Below are positions 49,570 to 59,782 of a stretch of 64,000 nucleotides of DNA, one piece after another. The stretch spans positions 3,162,001-3,226,000 of the forward strand of contig NZ_CP059162.1 in assembly GCF_013466605.1 (NCBI RefSeq). Reading direction: 5' to 3'. Position numbers and translations under genes: made by a program. The notes under the pieces are model-generated. The model ran no database searches and was not told where the DNA came from. It saw only the letters and a list, made by a program, of their open reading frames with translations. Source of the DNA: Pseudomonas chlororaphis subsp. aurantiaca (lineage in GTDB: Bacteria; Pseudomonadota; Gammaproteobacteria; Pseudomonadales; Pseudomonadaceae). The first letter of the stretch is position 1; each line of letters starts with the position of its first letter.

Positions 49570-49702
49570 GTGCGCCCAGCGACCCTTTGCATCGGTCCCC
49601 AGGTGTCTCCACTGGAAGTGCCTAGGGACATGCAGGGGTTTCGAGGTCGGCGTAGGGGAGGGCAATGGCATCAAGGAACGGCATGTGGCGTTGGCGGGCT
49701 GT

Positions 49703-49990
49703 TCAGTCGAACGTCACCTGCGGCGCGAATTCCGGGTAGTGGGTTGTCATCTCTTCCAGGCATTGCCGCATCAGTTGGGCATCCCTCGGCAAGCGCGTGG
49801 CCAGCTCGTCCCAGCCATGGAATTTCAGCTGCACGGGCATTTCCACCAGGCCGGTGATGGCGTCCCAGAAGGCGTCCCAGTTGGCGCCGCACCAGGCGGG
49901 AAAACCCAGGGCATCGCGCAGGGTGGCATGCAGTTCGGCCGTGCTGGTCACCGCGTTCAAGTCAATGTCCACCTGCTGTAGTCGGGTCAT
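49703..49990 (-). CDS. Barstar-family ribonuclease inhibitor, orphan
   Basis: 95 residues from ATG 49990 (AAAGG 8 bases upstream; GTG 49999 is an alternative). It has the barstar pattern: LNAVTSTAELHATLRDAL then GFPAWCGANWDAFWDAITGLV, i.e. the W-x-x-F-W-D-like helix that plugs an RNase active site. Barstars bind and inhibit barnase-type RNases. No RNase gene is next to it: the neighbours are an SDR and the response regulator. It may protect against toxins from neighbours, or pair with a distant RNase. Confidence 0.85.
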   Translation of the reverse strand: MTRLQQVDIDLNAVTSTAELHATLRDALGFPAWCGANWDAFWDAITGLVEMPVQLKFHGWDELATRLPRDAQLMRQCLEEMTTHYPEFAPQVTFD

Positions 49991-50046
49991 GTCGCGCACC
50001 TTTGAAGTTCCTGGCGGCGCAGGATAACCCGGCTTGCCGCAATCTC

Positions 50047-50736
50047 TCAGCCCGGTATCGCGCCCAGCTCAAGTTTGTAACCCACGCCATACAACGACTG
50101 GATCGGGTCTTCCCCGGGGCAGGCCTGGGCCAGTTTGCGCCGCAGGTTACGCACGTGGCTGTCGACGGTGCGGTCGGTCACCACCCGGTGGTCGGAGTAC
50201 AGGCGGTCGAGTAACTGGTTGCGGGAGAACACCCGGCCCGGGGACGCGGCCAGGGTCTTGAGCAGGCGCAGTTCCACCGGGGTCAGGTCCAGGGCCACGC
50301 CGTCGAACGAGGCGCGGTAGCGTTGTTCGTCGATCTGCAGGCGGGTTTGGGCAACCGCCGTCAACTGCGGGCTGCGGCGCAGGATGGCCTTGACCCGGGC
50401 CACTACTTCGCGCGGGCTGAAGGGCTTGCAGATGTAGTCGTCGGCTCCCAGGTCCAGGCCCAGCAGGCGGTCCACTTCCTCGACCCGGGCGGTGATCATG
50501 ATGATCGGCACTTCGCTGAAACGTCGCAGCTCCTGGCACACCTCCAGGCCGTCGCGCCCCGGCAGCATCAGGTCGAGCAGGATCAGTCGCGGGGGCTGGG
50601 CGCGCACCGTCGGCACCACGTCCAGGCCGTTGTCCAGGCACAGGCTGGGGTAACCGGCGGCGTCCAGGTAGTCGCGCAGCAAGGCGGCGAGTTTCGGTTC
50701 GTCTTCGACGATCAGGATCGGTTGTTCAGTGCTCAT
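50047..50736 (-). CDS. OmpR/BaeR-like response regulator
   Basis: 229 residues. The receiver domain has Asp55 as the phosphoacceptor ([13 protein letters not shown]), the acidic pair at residues 11-12 (VEDEP) and the conserved Lys in CKPFSPREV. The C-terminal winged helix carries [30 protein letters not shown] and [14 protein letters not shown]. It is the partner of the histidine kinase that ends 3 bases before its start. Both are divergent from the RND operon beginning at 52271, so regulation of that pump is the likely role. Confidence 0.92.
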   Translation of the reverse strand: MSTEQPILIVEDEPKLAALLRDYLDAAGYPSLCLDNGLDVVPTVRAQPPRLILLDLMLPGRDGLEVCQELRRFSEVPIIMITARVEEVDRLLGLDLGADDYICKPFSPREVVARVKAILRRSPQLTAVAQTRLQIDEQRYRASFDGVALDLTPVELRLLKTLAASPGRVFSRNQLLDRLYSDHRVVTDRTVDSHVRNLRRKLAQACPGEDPIQSLYGVGYKLELGAIPG

Positions 50737-50739
50737 GCT

Positions 50740-52125
50740 TCAGACCTTGCCGGGCAGGCGCAGGGTCAGCCACAGGCCGCCCAGGGGCGAATGATCGGCG
50801 TCGAGGCTGCCGCCGTGGGCCTGGGCGATGCTGCGGCAGATCGCCAGGCCCAGGCCGGCGCCGCCGCTGGCGCGGTTGCGCGAGGCCTCGCCACGGTAGA
50901 AGCGCTCGAACAGCCGCGGCAGTTGTTCGGCCTCGACCCCGGGGCCGGAGTCGATGAAGTCGACCCGCAGGTTATCGCCCTCGATACAGGCGCGGATGCG
51001 CAGCTGGCCGTCGGCATCGGTGTAGCGCAGGGTGTTTTCCAGCAGGTTGGCGAACAGCTGTTGCAGGCGCTTGGGGTCGGCGTCCAGCTGCATCGGCCGC
51101 TCCGGCAGTTTCAGCTCGACCTGGAGCCGGGCGGCCTGGCAGCGTTCCTGGAACATCGCCACGCTGGCCTGCAACAGTTCGTTGAGCGAGCACTCGCTCT
51201 TGCGGTAGGTGAGGGCGCCGACGTCGGCCAGGGACAGCTCGTACAAGTCGTCCACCAGCTTGCTGAGCATGCCCACTTCGTTTTGCAGCGATTGCATCGA
51301 CCGTCGGTCGAGCTTGCGCACGCCGTCCTCGATGGCCTCCAGTTCGCCGCGCAACACCGACAGCGGGGTGCGCAGCTCATGGGAGACGTCGGCCATGAAC
51401 TCGCGGCGCATCTGTTCGTTGCGCTCCAGGGTGTAGGCCAGCTGGTTGAAGTCGCGGGCCAGCTGGCCGACTTCGTCGTTGGAGGCCTCGGCCACCCGGT
51501 TGCTGTACTCCCCGGCGGCCAGGCGGTGGGTGGCCGCGGCCACGCGCTTGACCGGGTCGAGCAGGGTGCGCGAGATCCACCAGGCGATCAGCATCGCCAG
51601 CAACAGCGAGGTCACGCCCACCGCCAGGCTGGTGCGCAGCTGGTACTGGAAGAAACGTTCGCCGCCGGCTTCGCTGACGCTCTGGAACGGTGATACGGCC
51701 AGCCAGCCGACGGTGCTGCCGGCCACCTCGATCGGCCGCAGCAGGGCATCGTCGGCGATCGCCGCATAGCCGATCACCAGCTGCTTGTTGCGGTCCAGAA
51801 GGGCGATGCGAAACAGCGCGCCGGTCAGGTCCGAGGTCATCGGCAGTTTCAGCTTGCGGATCTGCGATTGCTCCTTGGGTCCCGGGCGCATGATGTCGAA
51901 CCAGCGATCGGGGTTGTCGCGGATGAACTCCCAGTTGCCTTCGCGCTCGTAGGCCACTGCCAGGCGTGGCAGCACCGGTTCCATGCGTTGCAGCGCCTGT
52001 TCGTTGAGGTAGCCGAGGAAGCCGCGGCCGAAGCTCCAGCTGGTGGCCAGGCCCATGCTCAGGATGACGAACAGTACGCTGGCCAGGACGGCGCCGAACA
52101 GTTTGGTGGAGATGCTCAGTTTCAT
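50740..52125 (-). CDS. BaeS-like sensor histidine kinase
   Basis: 461 residues from ATG 52125 (the upstream in-frame extension to 52197 lacks coding character). Two TM helices flank a periplasmic sensing part (first helix LFGAVLASVLFVILSMGLAT; second ending ISRTLLDPVKRV into a HAMP). The H-box is MADVSHELRTPLSVLRGEL, and the catalytic ATP region includes the N-box QLFANLLENTLRYT and G-boxes DSGPGVE and GGAGLGLAI. It should autophosphorylate and pass phosphate to the response regulator at 50047. The class is like BaeS/AdeS, which switch RND pumps. Confidence 0.92.
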   Translation of the reverse strand: MKLSISTKLFGAVLASVLFVILSMGLATSWSFGRGFLGYLNEQALQRMEPVLPRLAVAYEREGNWEFIRDNPDRWFDIMRPGPKEQSQIRKLKLPMTSDLTGALFRIALLDRNKQLVIGYAAIADDALLRPIEVAGSTVGWLAVSPFQSVSEAGGERFFQYQLRTSLAVGVTSLLLAMLIAWWISRTLLDPVKRVAAATHRLAAGEYSNRVAEASNDEVGQLARDFNQLAYTLERNEQMRREFMADVSHELRTPLSVLRGELEAIEDGVRKLDRRSMQSLQNEVGMLSKLVDDLYELSLADVGALTYRKSECSLNELLQASVAMFQERCQAARLQVELKLPERPMQLDADPKRLQQLFANLLENTLRYTDADGQLRIRACIEGDNLRVDFIDSGPGVEAEQLPRLFERFYRGEASRNRASGGAGLGLAICRSIAQAHGGSLDADHSPLGGLWLTLRLPGKV

Positions 52126-52270
52126 AGGTTCGCAGGCTGGAGGAATGGCCTGCTCATTTAGGCCCCGGCGCGGCCAGGATTCAAGGTCGCCGGGCAATCT
52201 TCAATTTTCCTGCACATTTGCCTCGCAGCATGGCCACGAGCACAAGCCATCCCGTCTTGCAGAGGCCATT

Positions 52271-53473
52271 ATGTCGAGCAAAATCTTCGCCAAGTCCCTG
52301 GTGACCACCGCGGTCACTGTTTCCCTGATGGTGCTGTTCGTGTTGAGCGGTTGCTCGCCGGCGGCGCCCGAGGCTGTCACCGACGTGCCCAAGGTCTCGG
52401 TGATCACCGTGCAGCCGCAAAGCCAGGCCCTGACCACCGAGCTGGCCGGGCGTACCCAGGCGTTCATGGTGGCCGAGATCCGTCCCCAGGTGGGCGGCAT
52501 CGTCCAGCAACGGTTGTTCGTCGAAGGCGCCGAGGTCAAGGCCGGGGAGAGCCTGTACCAGCTAGACGCCGCCAGCTACAAGGCGGCCCTGGCGGAAGCC
52601 CAGGCCACCCTGGCCAAGGCCCGCGCGACCCTGAAATCGGCCCAGGCCACCGCCTCCCGCGATGCCCAACTGGCGAAGATCGACGCCATCAGCCAGCAGG
52701 ACAATGAAGACGCCCAGGCCAGCCTATTGACTGCCCAGGCCGATCTGCAGGTGGCCCAGGCCGGCGTCGAGACGGCGCGCATCAACCTGGCCTATACGCG
52801 CATCAGCTCGCCCATCGGCGGGCGTATCGAGACCTCCACCGTGACCCCCGGCGCCCTGGTGGTGGCCAACCAGGACTCGGCGCTGACCACGGTGCAGCAA
52901 CTGGACCCGATCTATGTCGATGTCACCCAGTCCACCACCGAGCTGCTGCGCCTCAAGCGCGACCTGGCCAGCGGTGCGCTGCAGGGCAATGCGACGGATG
53001 AAGTGCCTGTCGGCCTCAAGTTCGACGACGGCAGCTCTTATGCCCATGAGGGACGCCTGAAGTTCAGCGGGGTCAGCGTCAGCCAGGGCACCGGTACCGT
53101 GACCCTGCGCGCCGAATTTCCCAACCCGGAACGCCTGCTGTTGCCGGGCATGTACGTGCGGGCGGTGCTGGAACAGGCCCGGGACGAGCAGGCGATCCTG
53201 ATTCCGCAGCGTGCGGTGAACCGCAGCGCCAGCGGCATGACCTCGGTGCTGGTGGTGGTCGAGGGCAAGGTCGAGCAACGCCAGGTGAGCATCGACCGCG
53301 CGGTGGGCAACCAGTGGTGGGTGACGACCGGCCTCAGTGCCGGTGACCAGTTGATCGTCGAAGGCGGGCAGAAGGTCCGGGTCGGCGCCGCGGTGGTGGC
53401 GCAGAACAGCGACACCGGTACTCGCAGCCGGGTGCCGCAGGCGCCGTCCACCGCCCTGGCGCAGGAGGGTTGA
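52271..53473 (+). CDS. RND efflux adaptor lipoprotein (MexA/AcrA-like)
   Basis: 400 residues from ATG 52271. The signal ends in a lipobox VLFVLSGC with Cys28 lipidated. The following order of alpha-hairpin and lipoyl motifs ([42 protein letters not shown]) is that of MexA/AcrA. It links the permease with the outer-membrane channel. This is the first gene of a complete three-gene pump operon, divergent from the BaeSR-like genes. Confidence 0.93.
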   Translation: MSSKIFAKSLVTTAVTVSLMVLFVLSGCSPAAPEAVTDVPKVSVITVQPQSQALTTELAGRTQAFMVAEIRPQVGGIVQQRLFVEGAEVKAGESLYQLDAASYKAALAEAQATLAKARATLKSAQATASRDAQLAKIDAISQQDNEDAQASLLTAQADLQVAQAGVETARINLAYTRISSPIGGRIETSTVTPGALVVANQDSALTTVQQLDPIYVDVTQSTTELLRLKRDLASGALQGNATDEVPVGLKFDDGSSYAHEGRLKFSGVSVSQGTGTVTLRAEFPNPERLLLPGMYVRAVLEQARDEQAILIPQRAVNRSASGMTSVLVVVEGKVEQRQVSIDRAVGNQWWVTTGLSAGDQLIVEGGQKVRVGAAVVAQNSDTGTRSRVPQAPSTALAQEG

Positions 53474-53475
53474 GC

Positions 53476-56400
53476 ATGGCGCGTTTCTTTATCGACCGAC
53501 CGATTTTCGCCTGGGTCATCGCCATCGTCATCATGCTCGCCGGGGCCTTGTCCATCAGCCAGTTGCCCCTGGAGCAGTACCCGGACATCGCGCCACCGAC
53601 GATACGCATCTCCGCCACCTACACCGGCGCCTCGGCCAAGACCGTGGAAGACTCGGTGACCCAGGTCATCGAGCAGCAGATGACCGGCCTGGACAACCTG
53701 ACCTACATGTCGGCCACCAGCAGCTCGGCGGGCAGCGCCAGCATCACCCTGACCTTTGCCGCCGGCACCGACCCGGACGTGGCGCAGATGCAGGTGCAGA
53801 ACAAGCTGCAACAGGCCGAATCGCGCCTGCCGCAATCGGTGCAGAGCGAAGGCCTGACCGTGACCAAGGGCGGCTCGGACTTCCTGATGATCGCTGCCCT
53901 GGCCTCGGACAACGAGAGCGTCACCGGCACCCAGATCGGCGACTACATCACCAGCACCGTGCTCGACCAGATCAGCCGTATCGATGGCGTCGGCGAGGTG
54001 CAGACCCTGGGCTCGGGCTACGCCATGCGCATCTGGCTGGACCCGGCCAAGCTGGAAAAATACGCCCTGATGCCGTCCGACGTCAGCGCCGCCCTGGAAG
54101 CGCAGAACACCGAAGTCTCCGCCGGGCAGTTGGGCGCCATGCCAGCAGTGGCCGGGCAGCAACTGAACGCGACCATTACCGCGCGCAGCAAGCTGCAGAC
54201 CGAGGACGAGTTTCGCAACGTGGTGGTCAAGTCATCCAGCGACGGCGCCGTGGTGCTGCTGAGCGATGTGGGGCGGGTCGAGCTGGGCAGCGAAAGTTAT
54301 GACATGAGCACGGCCCTCAATGGCCGGCCGGCTTCGGCCATGGGCATCAAGCTGGCGACCGGGGCCAACGCCCTGAGTGTCGCTGAGGCGGTCAAGGCCA
54401 AGCTCCAGGAGCTGGAGCCGTTCTATCCGGCAGAAATGCAGCTGAAGAACCTCATTGCCTACGACACCACGCCCTTTGTCAGCCTGTCCATCGAGGAGGT
54501 GGTCAAGTCCCTTGGCGAAGCCATCGTCCTGGTGGTGCTGATCATGTTCCTGTTCCTGCAGAACTTTCGGGCCACGCTGATCCCGGCGATCACCGTGCCG
54601 GTGGTGCTGCTGGGCACCTTCGGCGTGCTGGCGCTGCTCGGCTATTCGATCAACACCCTGACCATGTTCGCCATGGTCCTGGCCATCGGCCTGCTGGTGG
54701 ACGACGCCATCGTCGTTGTGGAGAACGTCGAGCGGGTGATGGTCGAGCAAGGGCTGTCGCCCCTGGAGGCCACGCGCCAGTCGATGGCGGAAATCACCAG
54801 TGCCTTGATCGGCATCGCCCTGGTGCTCAGCGCGGTGTTCGTGCCCATGGCGTTTTTCGGCGGTTCCACCGGGGTCATCTACCGACAGTTCTCGGTGACC
54901 ATCGTCTCGGCCATGCTGCTCTCGGTGCTGGTGGCCATGACCTTGACCCCGGCGCTGTGCGCGACCCTGCTCAAGCCCGCCAATGCTCAGGGGCATGGGC
55001 CGCAGCGCGGCTTCTTCGGTTGGTTCAACCGTAACTTCGAACGCAGCGCCCAGGCCTATCAGCGGCTGGTCGGCGGCATCCTGCAACGTGGCCGTAGCAG
55101 CCTGCTGCTGTACGGGGGGCTCCTGCTGGTCATGGGCGTCGGCTATAGCAACCTGCCGACCTCGTTCCTGCCGGATGAAGACCAGGGCACCCTGATGGCG
55201 CAGATCCAGCTGCCGGTGGGCGCCACCGACAGCCGCACCCAGGCGGTGATGAAACAGTTCGAGAGCTACATGCTCGAACAGCCGGAAGTCGAGGCGTTGA
55301 TCAGCATCAGCGGCCTGGGCATGGGCGGCAACAGCCAGAACACCGGCCGTGCCTTTATCAAGCTCAAGGACTGGAGCGAGCGCCTGGGCGCCGGCCAGGA
55401 CTCGGCGTCGATTGCCCAGCGCGCGACCCTGGCGCTGGCGAGCATCGGCGATGCCAATGTGTTCGTCATGCAGCCGCCGGCGGTGCGTGGCCTGGGGCAA
55501 AGCTCGGGCTTCGACCTGCAGCTCAAGGACCTCGCCGGCCTGGGCCACGACGCCTTGGTGGCGGCCCGCGGACAGCTCCTCCAGCTGGCGCAGCAGGACC
55601 CGCGCCTGCTCGGGGTCCGCAGCAACGGCCTGGACGACACGCCGCAGCTCAAGGTCAGCATCGACGATCGCAAGGCCGGGGCCCTGAGCCTGAGCACCAG
55701 CGACATCAATAGCACCTTGTCCACGGCCCTGGGCGGCACCTACGTCAACGACTTCCTCAACCAGGGCCGGGTGAAGAAGGTCTATGTGCAGGGTGAGGCC
55801 GCGGCGCGGATGCAGGCGCACGACCTGGACCGTTGGTTCGTGCGCAACGCCAATGACCAGATGGTGCCGTTCTCGTCCTTCGCCAGCAGCGCCTGGAGCT
55901 ACGGTTCGCCGTTGCTCGAACGCTACAACGGTATTTCCTCCCTGGAGATGGTGGGCGACCCGGCGCCGGGGGTGAGCTCCGGGGTGGCCATGGACGTGGT
56001 CGAGTCCCTGGTCAAGCAACTGCCCGAGGGCATCGGCTATGAGTGGACCGGGCAGTCCTATCAACTGCGCCTGTCCGGCTCCCAGGCGCCATTGCTCTAC
56101 GGGATTTCGATCCTGTTTGTATTCCTCTGCCTGGCGGCCTTGTACGAAAGCTGGTCGGTGCCGTTCTCGGTGATGCTGGTGGTGCCCCTGGGCGTGGTCG
56201 GGGCGGTGCTGGCGACCCGCTTCAGCGGCCTGAGCAACGACGTGTACTTCCAGGTGGGGCTGTTGACCACCGTGGGGCTGTCGGCGAAGAACGCGATCCT
56301 TATCGTCGAGTTCGCCAAGCACCTGCACGAGCAGGGCGCGAGCCTGCTGGAGGCGACCCTGACCGCGGTGCGCCAGCGCCTGCGGCCGATCCTCATGACC

Positions 56401-56616
56401 TCCCTGGCCTTCATGTTCGGCGTGCTGCCCCTGGCCTTGAGCTCCGGCGCCGGTTCGGCCGGGCGCCGGGCCATCGGTACCGGCGTGCTGGGCGGCATGT
56501 TCAGCGCCACGGTGCTGGGGATCTTCTTCGTGCCGCTGTTCTTCGTGCTGATCCGTCGCCGTTTTACCCGTGCCTCCACGACGTCCACTCAACCCGCTGC
56601 AACAGGTGACGCATGA
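53476..56616 (+). CDS. RND multidrug efflux permease (MexB/AcrB-like)
   Basis: 1046 residues from ATG 53476, 2 bases after the adaptor stop. N-terminus [20 protein letters not shown], and proton-relay residues in the TM4 block [18 protein letters not shown], as in HAE1 pumps. The hydrophobic residues in the distal-pocket region resemble AcrB/MexB. It assembles as a trimer in the inner membrane and pumps hydrophobic or amphiphilic drugs. It is the second of three genes; the outer-membrane gene overlaps its stop. Confidence 0.94.
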   Translation: MARFFIDRPIFAWVIAIVIMLAGALSISQLPLEQYPDIAPPTIRISATYTGASAKTVEDSVTQVIEQQMTGLDNLTYMSATSSSAGSASITLTFAAGTDPDVAQMQVQNKLQQAESRLPQSVQSEGLTVTKGGSDFLMIAALASDNESVTGTQIGDYITSTVLDQISRIDGVGEVQTLGSGYAMRIWLDPAKLEKYALMPSDVSAALEAQNTEVSAGQLGAMPAVAGQQLNATITARSKLQTEDEFRNVVVKSSSDGAVVLLSDVGRVELGSESYDMSTALNGRPASAMGIKLATGANALSVAEAVKAKLQELEPFYPAEMQLKNLIAYDTTPFVSLSIEEVVKSLGEAIVLVVLIMFLFLQNFRATLIPAITVPVVLLGTFGVLALLGYSINTLTMFAMVLAIGLLVDDAIVVVENVERVMVEQGLSPLEATRQSMAEITSALIGIALVLSAVFVPMAFFGGSTGVIYRQFSVTIVSAMLLSVLVAMTLTPALCATLLKPANAQGHGPQRGFFGWFNRNFERSAQAYQRLVGGILQRGRSSLLLYGGLLLVMGVGYSNLPTSFLPDEDQGTLMAQIQLPVGATDSRTQAVMKQFESYMLEQPEVEALISISGLGMGGNSQNTGRAFIKLKDWSERLGAGQDSASIAQRATLALASIGDANVFVMQPPAVRGLGQSSGFDLQLKDLAGLGHDALVAARGQLLQLAQQDPRLLGVRSNGLDDTPQLKVSIDDRKAGALSLSTSDINSTLSTALGGTYVNDFLNQGRVKKVYVQGEAAARMQAHDLDRWFVRNANDQMVPFSSFASSAWSYGSPLLERYNGISSLEMVGDPAPGVSSGVAMDVVESLVKQLPEGIGYEWTGQSYQLRLSGSQAPLLYGISILFVFLCLAALYESWSVPFSVMLVVPLGVVGAVLATRFSGLSNDVYFQVGLLTTVGLSAKNAILIVEFAKHLHEQGASLLEATLTAVRQRLRPILMTSLAFMFGVLPLALSSGAGSAGRRAIGTGVLGGMFSATVLGIFFVPLFFVLIRRRFTRASTTSTQPAATGDA

Positions 56617-58010
56617 TCAAGTTTCGTTGGGCCCTGGTGCCTGTCCTGGCGCTGCTCGGTGGCTGCATCAACCTGGCGCCCGAATACCAGCGCCCCGAGG
56701 CGCCGGTTGCCGAGCAATGGTTGCCGGGCAGCAAGACTTCCACCGGGGAGGTCGCCGCCGATATCCACTGGCAGCAGTTTTTCACCGATAGCCGCCTGGC
56801 GCGCTTGCAGGCCCTGGCCCTGGCCAACAACCGCGACCTGCGCCTGGCCAGCCTGAACATCGAGAAGGCCCAGGCGCAATACCGCATCCAGCGCGCGACG
56901 TTGTTCCCGGCGATCGACGCCGGGGTCAGCGGTACTCACGCCCGCACGCCGGCTTCTTCCTCCAGCAGCGGCGTGGCCACTACCAGCCATGACTACAGCG
57001 CGCAACTGGGCCTGAGCAGCTATGAGCTGGATGTGTTCGGACGGCTGCGCAACCTCAAGGACGAGGCGCTGGAAGCCTACCTGTCGCTGGCCGAGACCCG
57101 GCGCAGCACGCAGATCAGCCTGGTGGCCGAGGTGGCCACGGCCTGGCTGACCCTGGCGGCGGACAACGAGCTGCTGCGCCTGGCCCAGGAAACCCTGCGC
57201 AGCCAGCAGGCGACCTACGAGCTGACCCGGCGCAGCCATGCGTTGGGTGGCTCCTCCGGGCTGGCCCTGGCCCAGGCGCAGACCACCGTGGAGTCGGCCC
57301 GCGGCGACGCGGCGGTGTACGCCAGCCAGATCCTCCAGGACCGCAACGCGCTGCGCCTGCTGGTGGGCAGCGAGATCCCCGACGAGCTGCTGCCCGGCGC
57401 CAGCCTGCAATCGGCGGCGTTGCTGGTGCGGGTGCCGGACGAATTGCCGTCCAGTCTGTTGCAGCGGCGTCCCGATGTGCTGGCGGCGGAACACACGCTG
57501 AAGTCGGCGAACATCGATATTGGCGCGGCGCGGGCGGCGTTCTTTCCGAGCATCAGCCTGACCGCCAACGCCGGTTCGGCGAGTTCGGCGCTGTCCGGGC
57601 TGTTCAAGGCCGGCAGCGGTGCCTGGACCTTCGCCCCGAGCATCAGCCTGCCGTTGTTCGACGCCGGTAGTAACCGCGCGACCCTGGACGCGGCCAAGGT
57701 CGAGCGCGAGATCCAGGTGCAGACCTACCAGCAAACCGTACAGAGCGCCTTCAAGGAAGTCGCCGACGCCCTGGCCGAACGCAGCACCCTGGACGAACGC
57801 CTGGACGCCCAGCAGGCGCTGACCGACGCCAGCCGCAAAAGCTTCGAGCTGGCCGACGCGCTGTATCGCGGTGGCTCGCAAAGTTACCTCGAAGCCCTGG
57901 ACGCCCAGCGTTCGCTGTACAGCGCCCAGCAGGACCTGATCAGCCTGCGCCTGGCCGAGCAGAGCAACCGGGTGACCCTGTACAAGGTGCTGGGCGGGGG
58001 CTGGCAGTGA
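56613..58010 (+). CDS. RND outer-membrane channel lipoprotein (OprM/TolC-type)
   Basis: 465 residues, with the start overlapping the permease stop (ATGA). The lipobox is LLGGC (Cys18). The following text ([39 protein letters not shown]; the [19 protein letters not shown] repeat) is that of the NodT/OprM family, an outer-membrane trimer with a periplasmic alpha-barrel. It completes the tripartite pump, and could also serve the MexEF-like pump at 32836-37188, which lacks its own channel. Confidence 0.93.
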   Translation: MIKFRWALVPVLALLGGCINLAPEYQRPEAPVAEQWLPGSKTSTGEVAADIHWQQFFTDSRLARLQALALANNRDLRLASLNIEKAQAQYRIQRATLFPAIDAGVSGTHARTPASSSSSGVATTSHDYSAQLGLSSYELDVFGRLRNLKDEALEAYLSLAETRRSTQISLVAEVATAWLTLAADNELLRLAQETLRSQQATYELTRRSHALGGSSGLALAQAQTTVESARGDAAVYASQILQDRNALRLLVGSEIPDELLPGASLQSAALLVRVPDELPSSLLQRRPDVLAAEHTLKSANIDIGAARAAFFPSISLTANAGSASSALSGLFKAGSGAWTFAPSISLPLFDAGSNRATLDAAKVEREIQVQTYQQTVQSAFKEVADALAERSTLDERLDAQQALTDASRKSFELADALYRGGSQSYLEALDAQRSLYSAQQDLISLRLAEQSNRVTLYKVLGGGWQ

Positions 58011-58020
58011 GAGTGCAGGC

Positions 58021-58797
58021 CTACACCAGATGGGCCGCAAAGCCCTGGCGGCCGGCGGCGATTTCCGGGTGCAGGGTGAGTTCGGGGATCTGGTAGGCGC
58101 CGGCGTTCTGCGGGCGGAAGGCGATGGGCGCGGTTTGTTGCAACTGGTCGAGGCGCTGCCCGAGCTGGTCACAGATCGTGGCGAAACGCGCCTCGTCGAT
58201 GCGCCCGGTGCGGTAGACCACGAACGGCGGCAGCACGTCGAAGCCTGGGTAATAGAGAATGCCGTGGTGGATCGGGAACAGCAGGTCGTCCATCGGCCCA
58301 TTGATGCCCCGCGGGCCATAGTGGGATTCCCAGCCGCCGGCGCTGACGATCAGCATCGCCCGCTTGCCGGCCAGGGTGCCTTCGCCGTAGCGATCGCCCC
58401 AGCGCGCGTCCGAATGCTCGCCCACGCCATAGGCGAAACCGTAGGCATAGACCCGTTCCACCCAGCCCTTGAGAATCGCCGGCATGGAGAACCACCACAG
58501 GGGAAATTGCAGCAGCACGGTGTCGGCCCAGAGCAGTTTTTCCTGCTCGCGGGCGATGTCCGCCGATTGCAGGCCCTCTTCGAACGCGCGCTTGGAGTCC
58601 AGGGACGGATCGAAGCGCGCGTTGTCCGGCCGGCCCAGGCTGTCGTCGGCATCCAGCGGCGCCTTCCAGTTCATCGCATACAGGTCCGAGACCTGGACCG
58701 CGTGGCCGGCGGCCTCCAGGCGCTTGATCGTGAAGTCCTTGAGCGAGCCGTTCAAGGAGCGGGGTTCGGGATGGGCATAAACCAGCAGTACATTCAT
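58021..58797 (-). CDS. NAD(P)H:quinone oxidoreductase (flavodoxin-2 fold, MdaB/YwrO-like)
   Basis: 258 residues from ATG 58797. The start MNVLLVYAHPEPRSLNGSLKD is the FMN-binding loop of the flavodoxin-2 family (as in NQO1, MdaB, YwrO). Later LQFPLWWFSMPAILKGWVERVYAYGFAYG and SAGGWESHYGPRGINGPMDDLL are the dimer and quinone-site segments. It reduces quinones or nitro compounds by two electrons. It is convergent with the outer-membrane channel gene and divergent from a LysR gene (58883) with a dyad in between. Confidence 0.9.
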   Translation of the reverse strand: MNVLLVYAHPEPRSLNGSLKDFTIKRLEAAGHAVQVSDLYAMNWKAPLDADDSLGRPDNARFDPSLDSKRAFEEGLQSADIAREQEKLLWADTVLLQFPLWWFSMPAILKGWVERVYAYGFAYGVGEHSDARWGDRYGEGTLAGKRAMLIVSAGGWESHYGPRGINGPMDDLLFPIHHGILYYPGFDVLPPFVVYRTGRIDEARFATICDQLGQRLDQLQQTAPIAFRPQNAGAYQIPELTLHPEIAAGRQGFAAHLV

Positions 58798-58845
58798 CAC
58801 AGGGTCTCCAATGTCGGGAGACAGCAGGATCGGTCGTCGCCAGGT

Positions 58846-58869
58846 ATATTGGAAATGAATATCCAATAT
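58846..58869. promoter_or_regulatory. Dyad operator between the oxidoreductase and LysR genes
   Basis: ATATTGGA-N8-TCCAATAT, a perfect 8-bp dyad, just before the LysR start and within the region divergent to the oxidoreductase. LysR proteins typically bind such dyads, so this is the probable site for control of both genes. Confidence 0.7.
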
Positions 58870-58882
58870 CCCAGGTATTGTC

Positions 58883-59776
58883 GTGAATAATTTAAGACGC
58901 TTGGACATCAACCTCCTGCTGACCCTGGATGTGCTGCTCGCCGAGCACAACGTGACCCGCGCGGCGCAACGCCTGAACCTGTCGCAACCCTCGGTCAGCG
59001 TGCATTTGGCCAAGCTGCGGGAGATCTTCGGCGACCCGTTGTTGCTGCCGGGCCCGCGGGGCATGCGGCCCACCGCCAGGGCCGACGAGTTGCGCGAGCC
59101 GTTGCGCCGGGCGCTGGAAGCACTGGAGCTGGCGGTGGCGCCGGCCAGCCCGTTCGACCCGGGCGCGGCGGCCAATACCTGGAACGTGTCGGCGTCCGAC
59201 TACGGCGAATCGACGGTGATCCTGCCGGCGCTGGCTGGCTTGCGCGCGGCGGCCCCCGGCACCCGGCTGGCGGTGCTCGAACTGGAGCCCGGACGCCTGG
59301 TCCAGCAGGCCGAGCAGGGCAGTATCGACCTGGCCCTGCACACCAGCGAGGACTCACCCCCCGGGCTGCGCCGTCGCGTGCTGTTCAGCGAGCGGTATGT
59401 GCTGGTGGGCCGCGCGGGCCATCCACGGCTGCAACGGCGCCCGAGCCTGGCGCAGTTCGGCAAGCTGGAGCACGTTGTGGTGTCCCCCGATGGCGGCGGT
59501 TTTCACGGCGTCACCGACAGTGCGCTGGGTGAGGTGGGCCTGACCCGCCGGGTGGTGCTGTCGGTCCCGCACTTCCTGTTTGTCCTCTCGGCGCTGGCGA
59601 GCACCGACCTGGTGGCGATGCTGCCGGCGCGCCTGGTGCGCGACAACCCGGCGCTGAAGGTGGTCGAGCCGCCGCTTGAAGTCCCGGGCTATGAAATGGC
59701 CATGCTCTGGCACGAGCGCTGCCATCGCGACCCGGCCCACCAATGGCTGCGGGAGTTCATCGTCGCTTCGCTGTGA
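58883..59776 (+). CDS. LysR-family transcriptional regulator, divergent from the quinone oxidoreductase
   Basis: 297 residues. The HTH NVTRAAQRLNLSQPSVSVHLAKLRE follows LDINLLLTLDVLLAEH (residues 7-22), the pattern of the NodD/SyrM-like subgroup. The effector domain is a typical two-lobe fold. It is divergent from 58021-58797, with a 24-bp dyad right before the start, suggesting it activates the oxidoreductase in response to a quinone or aromatic compound. Confidence 0.88.
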   Translation: MNNLRRLDINLLLTLDVLLAEHNVTRAAQRLNLSQPSVSVHLAKLREIFGDPLLLPGPRGMRPTARADELREPLRRALEALELAVAPASPFDPGAAANTWNVSASDYGESTVILPALAGLRAAAPGTRLAVLELEPGRLVQQAEQGSIDLALHTSEDSPPGLRRRVLFSERYVLVGRAGHPRLQRRPSLAQFGKLEHVVVSPDGGGFHGVTDSALGEVGLTRRVVLSVPHFLFVLSALASTDLVAMLPARLVRDNPALKVVEPPLEVPGYEMAMLWHERCHRDPAHQWLREFIVASL

Positions 59777-59782
59777 ACGCTG

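Noticed and set aside
54232..56592. Long minus-strand open frame (786 codons) under the RND permease
   Set aside because: Rich in His, Gln, Arg and Gly as expected for an antisense shadow; the plus strand has a convincing permease.
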